Assembly (NCBI RefSeq): GCF_040054535.1
Contig: NC_090789.1
Span: 6,118,697 to 6,182,696 of the forward strand
DNA from: Antennarius striatus
Taxonomy: Eukaryota; Chordata; Actinopteri; Lophiiformes; Antennariidae
Length of the DNA: 64,000 bases
Direction of reading: 5' to 3'
A model generated the notes under the pieces. That model saw only the letters and a list, made by a program, of their open reading frames with translations, ran no database searches and had not been told where the DNA came from. A program made the translations under genes and the position numbers. This document shows positions 23,346 through 34,281 of the stretch, piece after piece; within the stretch, counting starts at the first letter, position 1; every line of letters begins with the position of its first letter.

Positions 23346-24180
23346 GAAATAAAGTAATGATGGGTCATCTGTGTCAATCATAGAATGATTGAATGTCTCA
23401 AGGAAGCTTTATTTGGTCCCATGTATGCTTACCTGTCTTGGTGTCACTTGTTTCCTGGTTTTCTGAGATGAACCAGTTGGACCAGATATGGAGATTTTGC
23501 TTCACGTGTCACGCGTTAATTCATGCCTTCTTTCTGTTTTTCACTTTCACCTAAAATATTAGTTTTCAGGCTGATAATGATGGATAGCTGTGAAAACATT
23601 ACAGGGATGGTTTGAGTTCATCTCGGGGCTAACACATGGAAAGACAAGGGACCATTCATGCTCACAGTCACGTGTGAATCGCCATTTGAGGTCATTTAAA
23701 TGCCATTGCTACTCTAAATATGAACGTACTATTGCCTAGGACTTACCAGAAACAATTACAGCACACAAAAACAACACATAAACAAAACAAATTCTGTAGT
23801 ACCGTAACTTTTACATCACTTCCTCTGCTGAATAAATGTTATTCTCAAGGGTGTAGAGGGTAAGCAAAGTTTTAACCAGCTAAAGTATTTTACCGCAATT
23901 TGGTGAATGATGCACTGATGCACTTCCTTGTCATCAAAAGTCCGACAGGCCACTTTATGCTTGATTACTCTTTTATTTCCATGAGGTTCTCAGTTAACTC
24001 TATCAATAGTTAACATCAAATAGCCAAGCATTCGGTGTCCTGTTTTCTTACAGGAATCATATGATCTACAAATGCTGGCTCAAACTTTCAACTGACATGA
24101 ACTGTCGGCAGTCTCAATTTTCGATGTTCTCCATGCACATAAATAAATTGTGCATTCATTTCCTACTCATAATTTCAAGT

Positions 24181-24303
24181 TGCCGCGGTGCACTGGCGTC
24201 ATGCCCGGAGTGTCCCTTGCCTCACGTCCTGTGCCAGCTGAGTTAGGCTCCAGCTCCCCGTGACCCGCCTAGGCGGATGAAGCGGCAGAAGATGAATGAA
24301 TGA
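24181..24303 (+). mobile_element. SINE-like repeat, 3' part
   Basis: GCGGTGCACTGGCGTCATGC, CCCGGAGTGTCCCTTGCCTC and a GATGAATGAATGAA end match the 3' half of the repeat at 18012-18330. Confidence 0.7.
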
Positions 24304-24984
24304 ATTTCAAGTTGAATGTAGATACAAGAGGGACGAAACATTAAAAATTATTGCGTGAACAGGAAAGCCTCTTGAAGTCTGACATCAGAGCAAACTGTTC
24401 CTTTAGTCTTATATTTGCTGAGGTATTTTGACATGACATGTGAAATCTCAATCTATGGGATGTTAGTGCTTGGTGTGGGTTGTGGCAGAAAAGGGAACTA
24501 CAATAGTCCAAAACGGCAGCGCGCGGTTGTTCGTATCTACCAATGTTCGTAAGTAAGATGTTCGTATCTTGAGGACTACCTGTATATATTTTTGAAGCAC
24601 AACATGATTTGATGACTTGAGTAAACACAAAAGGACTGGGTCTGTGTTAAATACAAACATATATACCAATGAATACATACAATGCTAGTTGATAATGCCA
24701 ACAGTGGCAGATGGTATAAAGATGGCACCAGGGCACCACCACCAGAGTCAAAGAGTAACACATAGCACAAGCTTAATATTAAGGTTTTGCTATGTAATAT
24801 TAGTAACACAAAGTAACAATCAATAAACTGGACAGGTTATGAATGTTTTTGCATTTGCCATAATTATGCTAACAAAATGGTGCCCACTTCCAAGGGATGG
24901 AAGAGTGATGAGCCCATAAACATGATAAAAGTTATATCTTTTTCAGACACTTGTCACTAACGGAGACCTGCACCACATGTTTCC

Positions 24985-25195
24985 CTGCTCTGTGGGATGT
25001 CATGGACAGTAATACGGGTGTGCAAATAAAGCAGTATACAGCAAACAATATGTTCCTCACTAGTGAGTTCAATCACCGCTTTATGAATTTTGTTCTGAAT
25101 GTGTTGCTATTCTCCTGTCCCCTCACCGTTGATCCTGATGAGACTCCACCTCAGCTGATGGACCTGGTGGAGTTTCAGTGTAACAGCAAGTTACA
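24985..25195 (+). pseudogene. hAT transposase fragment
   Basis: The frame reads LTSEFNHRFMNF, then LFSCPLTVDPDETPPQLMDL and VEFQCNSKL. This resembles the hAT transposase region found in ZBED5/GTF2IRD2-type proteins (xxRRFxDF...LFSxPFxVxxExxPxxLQMELIELQC). Nothing upstream or downstream extends it; a SINE-like repeat follows. Confidence 0.65.
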
Positions 25196-25214
25196 CAGCA
25201 ACACGTGCAGCTCT

Positions 25215-25480
25215 CACTCGTGTCTTTTTACATGGGTTCCCTCCGGCTTCGTCCCACCTCTGAAAACATGCACTTCAGGCGAATTGGCGGGTTTGAAATT
25301 GCCCGTAGGTGTGAGTGTGCGCGTGAGTGGTTGTATGTCTACATGTGGATCTGCAGTGCGCTGGCATCACGCCTGGAGTGTAGCCTGCCTCACAACCCCA
25401 GTCAGCTGGGTAAGGCTCCAGCACCCCTCGACCTGCGACGGCAGAAGAAGCGGGTATAAAAAATTGATAGATACATGGAC
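25215..25480 (+). mobile_element. SINE-like repeat, 5'-truncated
   Basis: Contains CCTCCGGCTTCGTCCCACCT, AATTGCCCGTAGGTGTGAGT and a GCAGAAGAAGCGGGTA end, homologous to 13050-13290 and 18090-18310. Confidence 0.7.
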
Positions 25481-25619
25481 AGATAACAGAATATTTATCT
25501 GTGTCTTTGATTACTTTAAATATTGTCATCAGAGACTGTAGGCCCTTGGACACATTCACATTGTCAAATCTGGCCCACCTTTCAAAAAGTTTGGACACCC
25601 CTGCTCTAGAGCAACTGGT

Positions 25620-26090
25620 TCTGAAGCCTATGGGACCTCTCCATTTTGTTTACCAGGCTCAGGTTGAGGTTGAGGACGCTGTCCTGTACCTCCTCCACCA
25701 TATGCTCTTTAAGATAAGCTGCTCCTCTAATACATTCTGCTTTACTCCTGCTCATTTTCATTCTTATACTCTAATGCAAAACTCCCCCTTTTCAAGTTCT
25801 CCTCAACCTGCTTCCTATCCTAATTACAAATCAGTAGGTCATCTACAAACTGCATACTCCGTGGAAACACTTACTTCATCTTTTGGCCTATTTATAAAAC
25901 TGCAAACAATAAAGGTAGCAATGCTGATCTTCCACCTTAAAAAACTCTCTGCCATACCTACAAAACAAACTTCCTTCTGTTAGCCTTCACATACACAATT
26001 CTTTTACCACGCACATACTTTTCATACTTTCTCATGTAATACCATGTTTCCTCCCTCGGCACCCTATCATATGCAAAGTACATTTGTGTG
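25620..26090 (-). mobile_element. Degenerate RTE LINE fragment
   Basis: The minus strand gives AYDRVPREETWYYMRK (near 26050) and, after breaks, FVDDLLICN with DRKQVEENLKRGSFALE (near 25840-25760). These correspond to AYDRVPRQELWY and FADDIVICSESREQVEEKL of the RTE copy at 1800-2100. Many stops and frame breaks. Confidence 0.65.
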
Positions 26091-26092
26091 AA

Positions 26093-27005
26093 AAACAGCA
26101 AACGGACAGTCATGGACATGCTTGTGCTTTGTTGTCTGCTATGATAGCCATGGTGTACTGGTTGGATTTTTTGTTTGGGAAGAATAACAGTGCCAGTCAA
26201 TGTAATACAGAGCCACTACTGCCGCCTACTGGAAAATTATGTGACAATGCAACAGGTGTGTTTCCTTTCTTTCTAAAATAACATTAAGTGTTGAAATAAT
26301 AATAGTGTTATAATGAAATAATAATAATAATGAAAATGATAAATGATAATATCAATCATCGTAATGGAGATCTTAGTAACTATCCAAAAATAATAAGAAA
26401 TCAACTTTATTAATCCGACGTAGGGGAAATTGTTTGTCCACTCTAGCACATTGGTTGTTAGTCCATATTGCAGTACTTTTCCTATGGGACTAAGTTCCAA
26501 AACTGTCCATGAGCTCTGGACTTAAGCTCAACGTTGGTTTGTAGTGTCAAAATCCCATCTTCTACTTCAGTGGAGTTCAGGTGAAAATGCTGCAATATTT
26601 TGGTGCAACTGAATCAACCTCAGCATCTTCATGAGAAGGGTAGCACATGAATGTAGCGACTGGCTCAGACATGCAGCTTTGAGGAGATATATTACATCTT
26701 TCTTTTGATTACCTATTTATCAAGTAATTAAGTCAGCTGCTTCAACGAATGCCTTTTTCACCATCTCTCCATCGTGGAAGAACTTATTGATCTTAATGAC
26801 ATGTGCGTTGACCTAAGTTCAAGAAAAACTTAGATGTCATCTTATTGTCTGCTCTGTGTGTCAGGTGAGGGGCTGGCTGATAGGCTATTTTAATTTCATG
26901 AAATCTTCCCAATTACAGTACTAGTTTGCTTACTCATGTTTCTGTCCCTAGCGCTGCTGTTAGCGCATGCGCTGACATCTATCTTTTTAATGTCATGCGA
27001 TCTAC
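26093..27005. other. Unannotated stretch
   Basis: AT-rich DNA with ATAATAATA runs near 26300-26340. No gene or clear element was recognised. Confidence 0.4.
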
Positions 27006-27950
27006 CCAACCCACAGTGATGTGCGGTCAGTGGGGGCAGGTGAGGCACAACCTCACCTGCCATAATGAGAGAAAAAAAAAAGAAAAATGGAAGAAATAAA
27101 TTAAATGGTTATATTTATCCAATGATGAGTATTATAAAGTTATTTTATATTCAACATCACCAATTTTAGGTTATTTTTACTCAAAATTGCTGAATTTTCA
27201 CATTTAATGCTGAAATACTGAGAAGAGACCTGCGGTGAGGCACCAGCCAGATGAGCCTCACTATGGATTGCACAATGGTTCAACTAGCTGTGCTGGTATG
27301 CTATACAGTGAGACCGTAATGCTATCTCTCTATATGTCGCTATTAAAATGTTCAAACATGTTTGCTCTATTAACTAAATTTCCAAAATTTAGCTCATGTA
27401 TATAATGTACAGTGTTTTTTTGTCAACAACTGCATGAGTGTAACGTCTTTCTTGAATTGAGCGGTCCTGAAACCGCTGGGACAAGGCACTACGTGAGGCA
27501 CAATGATGTTGTGCCTCATTGGTGGGGGGCGCTGGTGATCCCAGGGATTCGACCAAGGAGTCTTCTTCCTCGGCCGTAGAAGAACTGACAGCAAACTACA
27601 GCCATTCATTTGTTTTCCGCTCGCTTTGCCTTACTATATAATTTTGCTTTCGCTGCTTTTGTTCAGAAGGAGCGGCACATGGACTTCATTTATAAGTAAA
27701 CGTAACATATAAAAAAACACGTAGGTAACAACAAAATGTGTTTTTTAATCAAATGTGCTTATTTGTGTGTTACGTTTGTACGTGTAAATAATTCTAATAA
27801 TTCTGCTCTGAGACTTTAACATAACCCACTCACTGTCGATAATTAAATGGTGAATAAGCTACACTGTAGGTTCATATGTTTGTAAATCTAATTATGATGA
27901 GATCAGTGCCTCACCAGCCATGAACCTCACATCATGTCACTGCCAACCTA
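27006..27950. mobile_element. Non-autonomous hAT element with 8-bp TSD
   Basis: The element is 27014-27942. Ends read CAGTGATGTGCGGTCAGTGG and, inward from the right, CAGTGACATGATGTGAGGTT, with GGTGAGGCAC motifs near both ends. Flanks CCAACCCA (27006-27013) and CCAACCTA (27943-27950) are 8-bp duplications with one mismatch, the hAT length. No transposase frame is visible. Confidence 0.8.
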
Positions 27951-28208
27951 CCATTGCCATCTACCAGAACTACCATCGCAATCGATGTATTGAGCACCTC
28001 TGTTCTAATTGATGAGATATGGCAGGGCTACAGAGTGAAGCAGATATGTGCGGCGGAATCAGGGTCCAGTGAAACAACTGGGCAAGGCAACACTCACACT
28101 CTACCAGGTTTGTACAAGTGAGAGCTGATAACTTTTCTGAATTGCAACAGCACTCTCAGAACCTTCTGGGACTAAAGATTCAGACATAAGATTGAGGATG
28201 CTTGCAGC

Positions 28209-28380
28209 TGGGGATGTAGCTCAGTGGTAGAGCGCATGCTTTACATGAATGCTGCCCCCAGTTCAATCCCCGGCATCTGCAGCCCTGCAGGGGCAGAAGT
28301 CAGTGTCAACTGTATGCCAGTTCCAAGCCTGAATAAAAGCAGAGGGTTGTGACAGAAGGAGCATCCAGCGTAAAAAAAAC
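28209..28380 (+). mobile_element. tRNA-Ala-derived SINE
   Basis: The head GGGGATGTAGCTCAGTGGTA and GAGCGCATGCTT (A box) with GTTCAATCCCC (B box) is a tRNA-Ala(UGC)-like sequence. The anticodon loop is TTTACAT (TAC in place of TGC), and there are mismatches in the acceptor and anticodon stems. A tRNA-unrelated body follows (GGGGCAGAAGTCAGTGTCAA, GAATAAAAGCAGAGGGTTGT). It is therefore a SINE head, not a working tRNA gene. Confidence 0.75.
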
Positions 28381-28439
28381 CCCTCTGGATAAAATCAGAG
28401 CTACTGCTCAGAGATCTGTCATCTCCAAAAAGTTTTTAA

Positions 28440-29080
28440 TGGCACAGTGGTTGTTGGATGTGTGAATAAGGGGGAGTACAGGGCGTTTATAGACAAGTTT
28501 CCTCCATGGAATGAGAAAAAGTACCTCCCACTCAGTGTGACAAACGTAAAAGAGCTGGTTATAGACCTGAGGACGACTAAGAGGCAGGTAACCCCAGAAT
28601 CTATTCAGGATGTCTCTGTGGACACTGTTAAGAACTACAAGCACTTGGGGGTCCACATTGACAGAAAACTTTTTCCTGAGGAGGCTCAGGTCCTTTCCCA
28701 TCCTTTAGCACCACTTATTAAGAAGGTTTGAGGTAGGTTGAGGCAGGAGTCTGGGGGAGGTGGACACCAACAGACTGAACAGACTGACCTGCAGGGCTGG
28801 TGACATTGTTGGGGAAAAGATGGACTCTCTAACAGTGGTGTTAGAGGACATTGTCCATTTTAGGGTCACCTAGGACAATGGGTATCACCTGCTGTATGAG
28901 TCATTAATTGAACACAGGAGTTTAGTCAGCAGCAGGATGACCTTAACTAAATACACTACTGAGTGCTTAGGAAGTCTATCCTGCCTGTTGTCATCAAACT
29001 GTACAACTCCTTCCTTTCTTATTTAGTCTGCTATTTATTCAATTTTAACAGTTCCTCTTTATTCTTACAATTTGTCTTGT
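28440..29080 (+). mobile_element. L2/CR1-like LINE fragment
   Basis: The frame 28447-28731 includes VTNVKELVIDLRTTKRQ and VKNYKHLGVHIDRKL, equivalents of the KTKELVIDF...YKYLGVxLD reverse transcriptase segment. Downstream, in another frame, comes a C-terminal piece (KMDSLTVVLEDIVH, FLPVVIKLYNS-like). It is broken and 5'-truncated. Confidence 0.75.
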
Positions 29081-29220
29081 TTTGATTTTTCCTTTTCTTT
29101 TCTCACTTTCTGATAGCAGCTTGACTGCATGAAAATCAATGAAGTATGCTAATTCTGAGTATAAAGTGTCAGCTTACATAAAAAAGGTGCTCAACAGGTA
29201 GAGCACATATGACTAGTTTT

Positions 29221-29323
29221 TCGAGTTGAGCTCAGGAGGTACATTAAGTACTTCATAGGATTCATTCCTGTGTCAAACGCTTGGAATACCCAGTCAGCTG
29301 AATACTGGCTAGTCTTCGGAAAG
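29221..29323 (+). promoter_or_regulatory. Candidate 5' UTR exon end for gene 3
   Basis: Ends GGAAAG|GTGAGA (donor after 29323). It resembles 12575-12705, including CAGTCAGCTGAATACTGG. If used, the intron would run 29324-30224 to the acceptor CTTCAACAG directly before the gene 3 ATG. Inferred only. Confidence 0.35.
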
Positions 29324-30224
29324 GTGAGACCAACATTTTTTAATTAATTTGGAGAATAAGAATGTCAGGTATCCCATCCTTCTTTATTTGAAATGTAAAC
29401 GGAGGACTGTTAATGAATTTCATCCTTTGACTATTGAACCTGCTTCTGCATTCCCTTTTTAAATTTTTTATTACATATGCAGTAACTGATAATGATAAAA
29501 GATATACAACCAAGATTGTAAAAAAAATTTATAAATACAGGGTGATGGAATTCAGACGGACGAAAGCAAATTAATTTTCTTTGTAGACCTTTAAGTAGAT
29601 AAGCTGTCTTGGAGATCTGTGTTGTAGCTGTAAGTAGGTTATAAATAAAAATAAATGTGAGAGAAGTAAATGTGTTCAATGAACTAATATGTTTAGTTCA
29701 AATGAAAAGACCTTTTAACTGAGTTTGATTCAAAATTTTAAAAATCTATATCTGCCTTGTTCACGAAACAGGAAAAACAAGTTAGATTGTGTTGATCTCG
29801 CATTTTTAGAGCAACTTAAATAATCCTCTGTCATAGTAACAGATTTAAATAAATTGCTAAAATAAATGATCAGATGAACAAAATTCTGAATACTGCAAAT
29901 GTTTGGACGACGAATATTATTTAAATAACACTAGATGTTTAATTATTGTACTTGTTAACGTAATCCAGGGGTTAAAATTATGCTTTAGTATTTATTATTA
30001 GCTTAGCTTTAGCATGACTGACAAAGCTGTACATTTTGAAGAAACACATATATAAAATTGATAGTGTGTTCAAAAATCTTTGTTCCTGTGTTTGGAAACA
30101 TAAAGACAGTGCAGTATCATAGTCATTGAAGCCTCTAAATATGGACCCAGAAATATCAATGAACTGATTTAAATGCAAACTTTAAAGAAACAAATACAGT
30201 AATATCTTTTCTCTCCTTCAACAG

Positions 30225-31325
30225 ATGATTTTCCCATCTCCCGGAAGGATTCGGTGTCTGGCAAAGACACTTGTTATGATTGCCGCTCTCTCTTCTATTC
30301 TTGCATTGTTTCAATTGTTTGATGATTTTAATCATGTTATGTGGTCATATCCACCTATGTTAGAATACAAAGCTGATTATCAAGGCAATCATGAAGAACT
30401 GAATACAACAGGGAAGCCCATCGTTCTGTTGTGGTTCTGGCCTCTTGCTTTAAAGTTTGACCTAAAAGATTGCTCTCGCTACTTCAACATTGACGGCTGC
30501 ATTCTGACTGATGACAGATCTCTATACAGCAAATCAAAAGGAGTAATATTCTTCCACAATGAAATTGACAGGAAATTGAAAAACATGCCACAAATACCAC
30601 GTCCAATTTTCCAGAGGTGGATTTGGTTTAATATGAAACCCCCAACAAATACGTTGAGGGTACCAGGTCTGGATAATCTGTTCAACATGACACTGAACTA
30701 CAGGACAGACGCAAGCATCCCAGTGATTAACTCCCTCTTCATCAAACCGTCATGGATGAAAGATGACTTCACTCTGCCAAAGAAAGACAAACTCGTGTGT
30801 TGGTTTGTTCATGATGAAGCCCCATCCAACGGAAGAGTTGGAGATGGATACTACAAAGAGCTGTCAAAATATGTTACGATCCACAGACGTACGATTGGAG
30901 GGCAAATGTTGAGTTATGAAAACTATTACTCAGCAATTTCCAACTGTAAATTCTACCTGTCATTTGAAGACACAATTAACAGAGACTACATCACAGAAAG
31001 TCATGGGCCCCTGTGTATGGGGACAGTCCCTGTAGTTCTGGGTCCCCCAAGACCAAACTATGAGCAGTTCTATCCGTCTAATGCCTTCATTCACGTAAAC
31101 GATTTCCCTGATGCAAAGTCATTGGCAGATCATCTACACTTCTTGGATAAAAATGATGAGGCGTACATGAAGTACTTTGAGTGGAGGAAGCACTACACAG
31201 CCATTCCTTATCTCCTGCCAGTTATTCATGAATTCATTAAGCCTATCTGTCTGGCCTGTGATTACATATCAAGAAACAATGAATACTATGTAATCCAAGG
31301 CCTTAATGAGTGGTACTTTTCCTAA
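30225..31325 (+). CDS. Alpha-1,3-fucosyltransferase, FUT9-like (gene 3, divergent)
   Basis: A 366-residue GT10 protein: signal anchor about 12-32, RWIW 131-134, sequon NMT 154-156, donor region FYLSFEDT (243-250) then YITES (255-259), and PVVLGPP further on. Compared with genes 1 and 2, the FENS block is FEDT. The YITEK lysine is missing: a 3-bp deletion turns TEK-V-N-G-P into TES-H-G-P. In characterised GT10 enzymes this lysine helps hold GDP-fucose, so activity may be lowered or changed, yet the frame is fully open. The codons for [20 protein letters not shown] and the next 8 residues are nucleotide-identical to genes 1 and 2. The ATG follows a splice acceptor; an AATAAA lies at 31386-31391. 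Confidence 0.93.
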   Translation: MIFPSPGRIRCLAKTLVMIAALSSILALFQLFDDFNHVMWSYPPMLEYKADYQGNHEELNTTGKPIVLLWFWPLALKFDLKDCSRYFNIDGCILTDDRSLYSKSKGVIFFHNEIDRKLKNMPQIPRPIFQRWIWFNMKPPTNTLRVPGLDNLFNMTLNYRTDASIPVINSLFIKPSWMKDDFTLPKKDKLVCWFVHDEAPSNGRVGDGYYKELSKYVTIHRRTIGGQMLSYENYYSAISNCKFYLSFEDTINRDYITESHGPLCMGTVPVVLGPPRPNYEQFYPSNAFIHVNDFPDAKSLADHLHFLDKNDEAYMKYFEWRKHYTAIPYLLPVIHEFIKPICLACDYISRNNEYYVIQGLNEWYFS

Positions 31326-31402
31326 AAAAATTAAATAAATGTAGTAAAATGAAAACATTCTTTAATTGTGTGAATATGTGAGAATAATAAAATGACCACA
31401 CC

Positions 31403-31435
31403 ATCCGTGGCCTTTATGAGTGGTGCTTCTCCTAA
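31403..31435 (+). pseudogene. Fucosyltransferase 3' relic
   Basis: The sequence encodes IRGLYEWCFS and a stop, corresponding to the last codons [10 protein letters not shown] of genes 1 and 2. The 3' flank after it (TGTCAATGTGCAGATTAATGAACAC and on) matches the 3' UTRs of genes 1 and 2, while the 70 bp between it and the gene 3 stop do not. It looks like the end of a second gene fused behind gene 3. Confidence 0.7.
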
Positions 31436-33041
31436 AAAAAACCAGTGGGAACATCCTCTGATGATTTTGTCAATGTGCAGATTAATGAACACCAATGTTA
31501 ATATAACCCCATGACTTTGTCTCATGTGAAGAGACCCAGTTGTCAAGGAAGAGTTAGACATTTTTTCTGACAGTTAAATGATGAAGCTCAGTTTCAATTA
31601 CAGTACTGTGTATGTCTGGGTGGTAAGCATGAGATTCTTGTTTGTAGCTGGAGATTGTTAACCATGTTACATATTTAATTGTTCAAAAATTCAATTTTGT
31701 TTAAAATAGCTCCTTCGTAATTGTTTAGAGTGGTGGATTCTGTCAGTCAAGCTCACAGTTTCATGCTACATCTGGCGTTTAGGAGACAAAACAAAGCAGC
31801 TGACTATTCATTCATATTTAAAGGACATATATGAAAGCAGAAAATGAAAGTAAATATTGACATTCTTTTGGAGTTTTATGAGCTAAGCTTTTCTGACAGC
31901 ATATTAATCTGTAGATATATTGGCTAAACACAGATTTTTTTATAACCTTGTAAAAAAAAACATCTTTTCTGTTAAAAAGTGAGTGTGAATGTGGGTAAAC
32001 GATTATTAGGTGATCAACAAACTGGTTTCATCAATGATACAATAATCTGTAACAATCATTTAAGGAAAAACTATAAATAATAAACTAAAACAATGTGATT
32101 TTGTGTTTTAATATATTTGTTGATGACCAAATTTAACTATTATGGAAATAATAGCTAGAATTTATAATTAAAAATAATCGTGAAAATAAAATAAGAATTT
32201 AAAAAAAAGGTTTCGGCTGAGTCATCTTTTGCAGAACAGTAGAATGATGGAATATCTCAAGGAAACTTAGGTATGCTTACCTTTCTCCATTCCACTTGTC
32301 TGCATCACTGAGATGAACCAGTTGGACCACATATGAGCCATTCTCACACTTAAATATAGAGAGACAAGCAACCAATCATGTTCACATTCACACGTTATGG
32401 CAATATAGAGACACCAAAGAGTCGTCAAATATACTGGACATATTTAATTTATAATAATGATTAACTGCTTTACTTGTAGTATTACAGGGGTTAAAAATGT
32501 GCTTTAGTATTTGCTCTTCAATCCCCCTCAACCAAAAAGCAAGACAGGAGAGAAGAATCAAAATCTGTATTTAATTCAAGAGCAGAGTTCAAAACACCAG
32601 GTAATCCTACCAAACAGGCAAACAAGTCTGAAAAGGGGCTGGCATCAGAATTCAGGGATCAGGCCAAATCAGTACTAAATATTCTGACAGAAAACAGGAA
32701 TGATGGATAACCCGCCAGTTCTGTAAGAGTAGGACAGGAGGCAGAAGTTTCAGCTATCTGTCTCCTGTACTCTGGAATTATGTCCTGCCCTCGGTCTGGC
32801 TTATTCCTTCCACATTTTAGTGAAGGGAATAGTGTATCTTCTTTCCGCAACGTTGTGTGAGTCATGATTGAGGTACACCTGACGCTTTTTATTTTATTTT
32901 GAATGCTTAGTTTGTGTCACATTGAATTTGAAATTAAAACAAATATAAATAATTTGCAGGAAGAATACAGTGATTATGATTCTATCTTTGTTACAGGTTT
33001 ATAATGACCTCTGCTTGCATTTTTTAAATTTGTGAGCTGCT

Positions 33042-33478
33042 ATGGCAGTGATTGTCATCCTGGCTGGACTCGTAGTTCTATTTTTAATGTCCTATAAATC
33101 ATTTCCTTTTGCAAACTAGCACCCTATCCAAGCTCATTCAAGTAGCCTGGCGAAGCAGTTCTCCAGCCACGATGCATCTGCTGTTGGTGAACAACCCAAC
33201 AGCTTTGCAGTGTTACAAAAGACAGACAAGCCTGTGATGCTGCTGCAGTTCTGGCTTGAAGACAAAAGATTTGATTTCCAAGACTGTAAAACATTTTACC
33301 ATATTGAAGGCTACCACCTCACAGATGATCGATCTTTATACCGAGGGCTGAGACTGGTCTGGTCTTTCACAGAGCTACACCTTTCTGGTCTTCCCACCTC
33401 ACCCAGGGAAATATTTCAGAAGTAGATCTGGTTTAACATGGACTCACCCACCAACTAGTGCAAAATACTGGGAATTCA
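33042..33478 (+). pseudogene. Fucosyltransferase pseudogene (5' third)
   Basis: One frame runs from a possible ATG at 33042. It gives a signal-anchor-like stretch (MAVIVILAGLVVLFLMSY), a TAG at about 33117, then TDKPVMLLQFW, FDFQDCKTFYHIEGYHLTDD and REIFQ. At the acceptor motif, RW is K-stop (TGG to TAG), followed by IWFNMDSPTN and another stop. The reading is close to the family up to about residue 145, then ends in the microsatellite at 33499. The upstream 32455-32520 also resembles the intron-like flanks of genes 1 and 3. Confidence 0.85.
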
Positions 33479-33498
33479 GGGTCTTTGTTTTTTCCATC

Positions 33499-33720
<222 letters not shown>

Positions 33721-33818
33721 CTATCCATCCAACATCATTCCATCCATCCATTTAATCAGGATTTCATATGCACCTATGTTGCAAGGTGCGAGGGCGAAAT
33801 CTCCACACGTACGCGCGC

Positions 33819-33984
<166 letters not shown>

Positions 33985-34281
33985 GCGCTTGGTGTCTGTT
34001 GTGGACAGAGCCGGGCTGCGCACACACACTTCTGCAAGCGATGCAACTTCTCTTGACGCGCTGCGCTGTCTCCCATCACAAACACCAACCTTTATTTTTT
34101 GTGCACTTCTTTTGTAAATCGTTCAACTTCTTCTTTCTACTCTTCTCGGATCTCTTCGCCGGGTAATCATTCTCTTCCAGCTATGAAACATTAGTGCTCG
34201 CCGCCCTCGGAGGACCGAGACGCGGACCCCCGCCGTCCGTGCGCCTCCTCCTGCCGGAGCTGGAGAGATGCCCGGGGCAGG

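Noticed and set aside
28213-28281. Possible tRNA gene
   Set aside because: Acceptor and anticodon stems are mismatched, and the sequence continues into a SINE body, so it is a SINE head.
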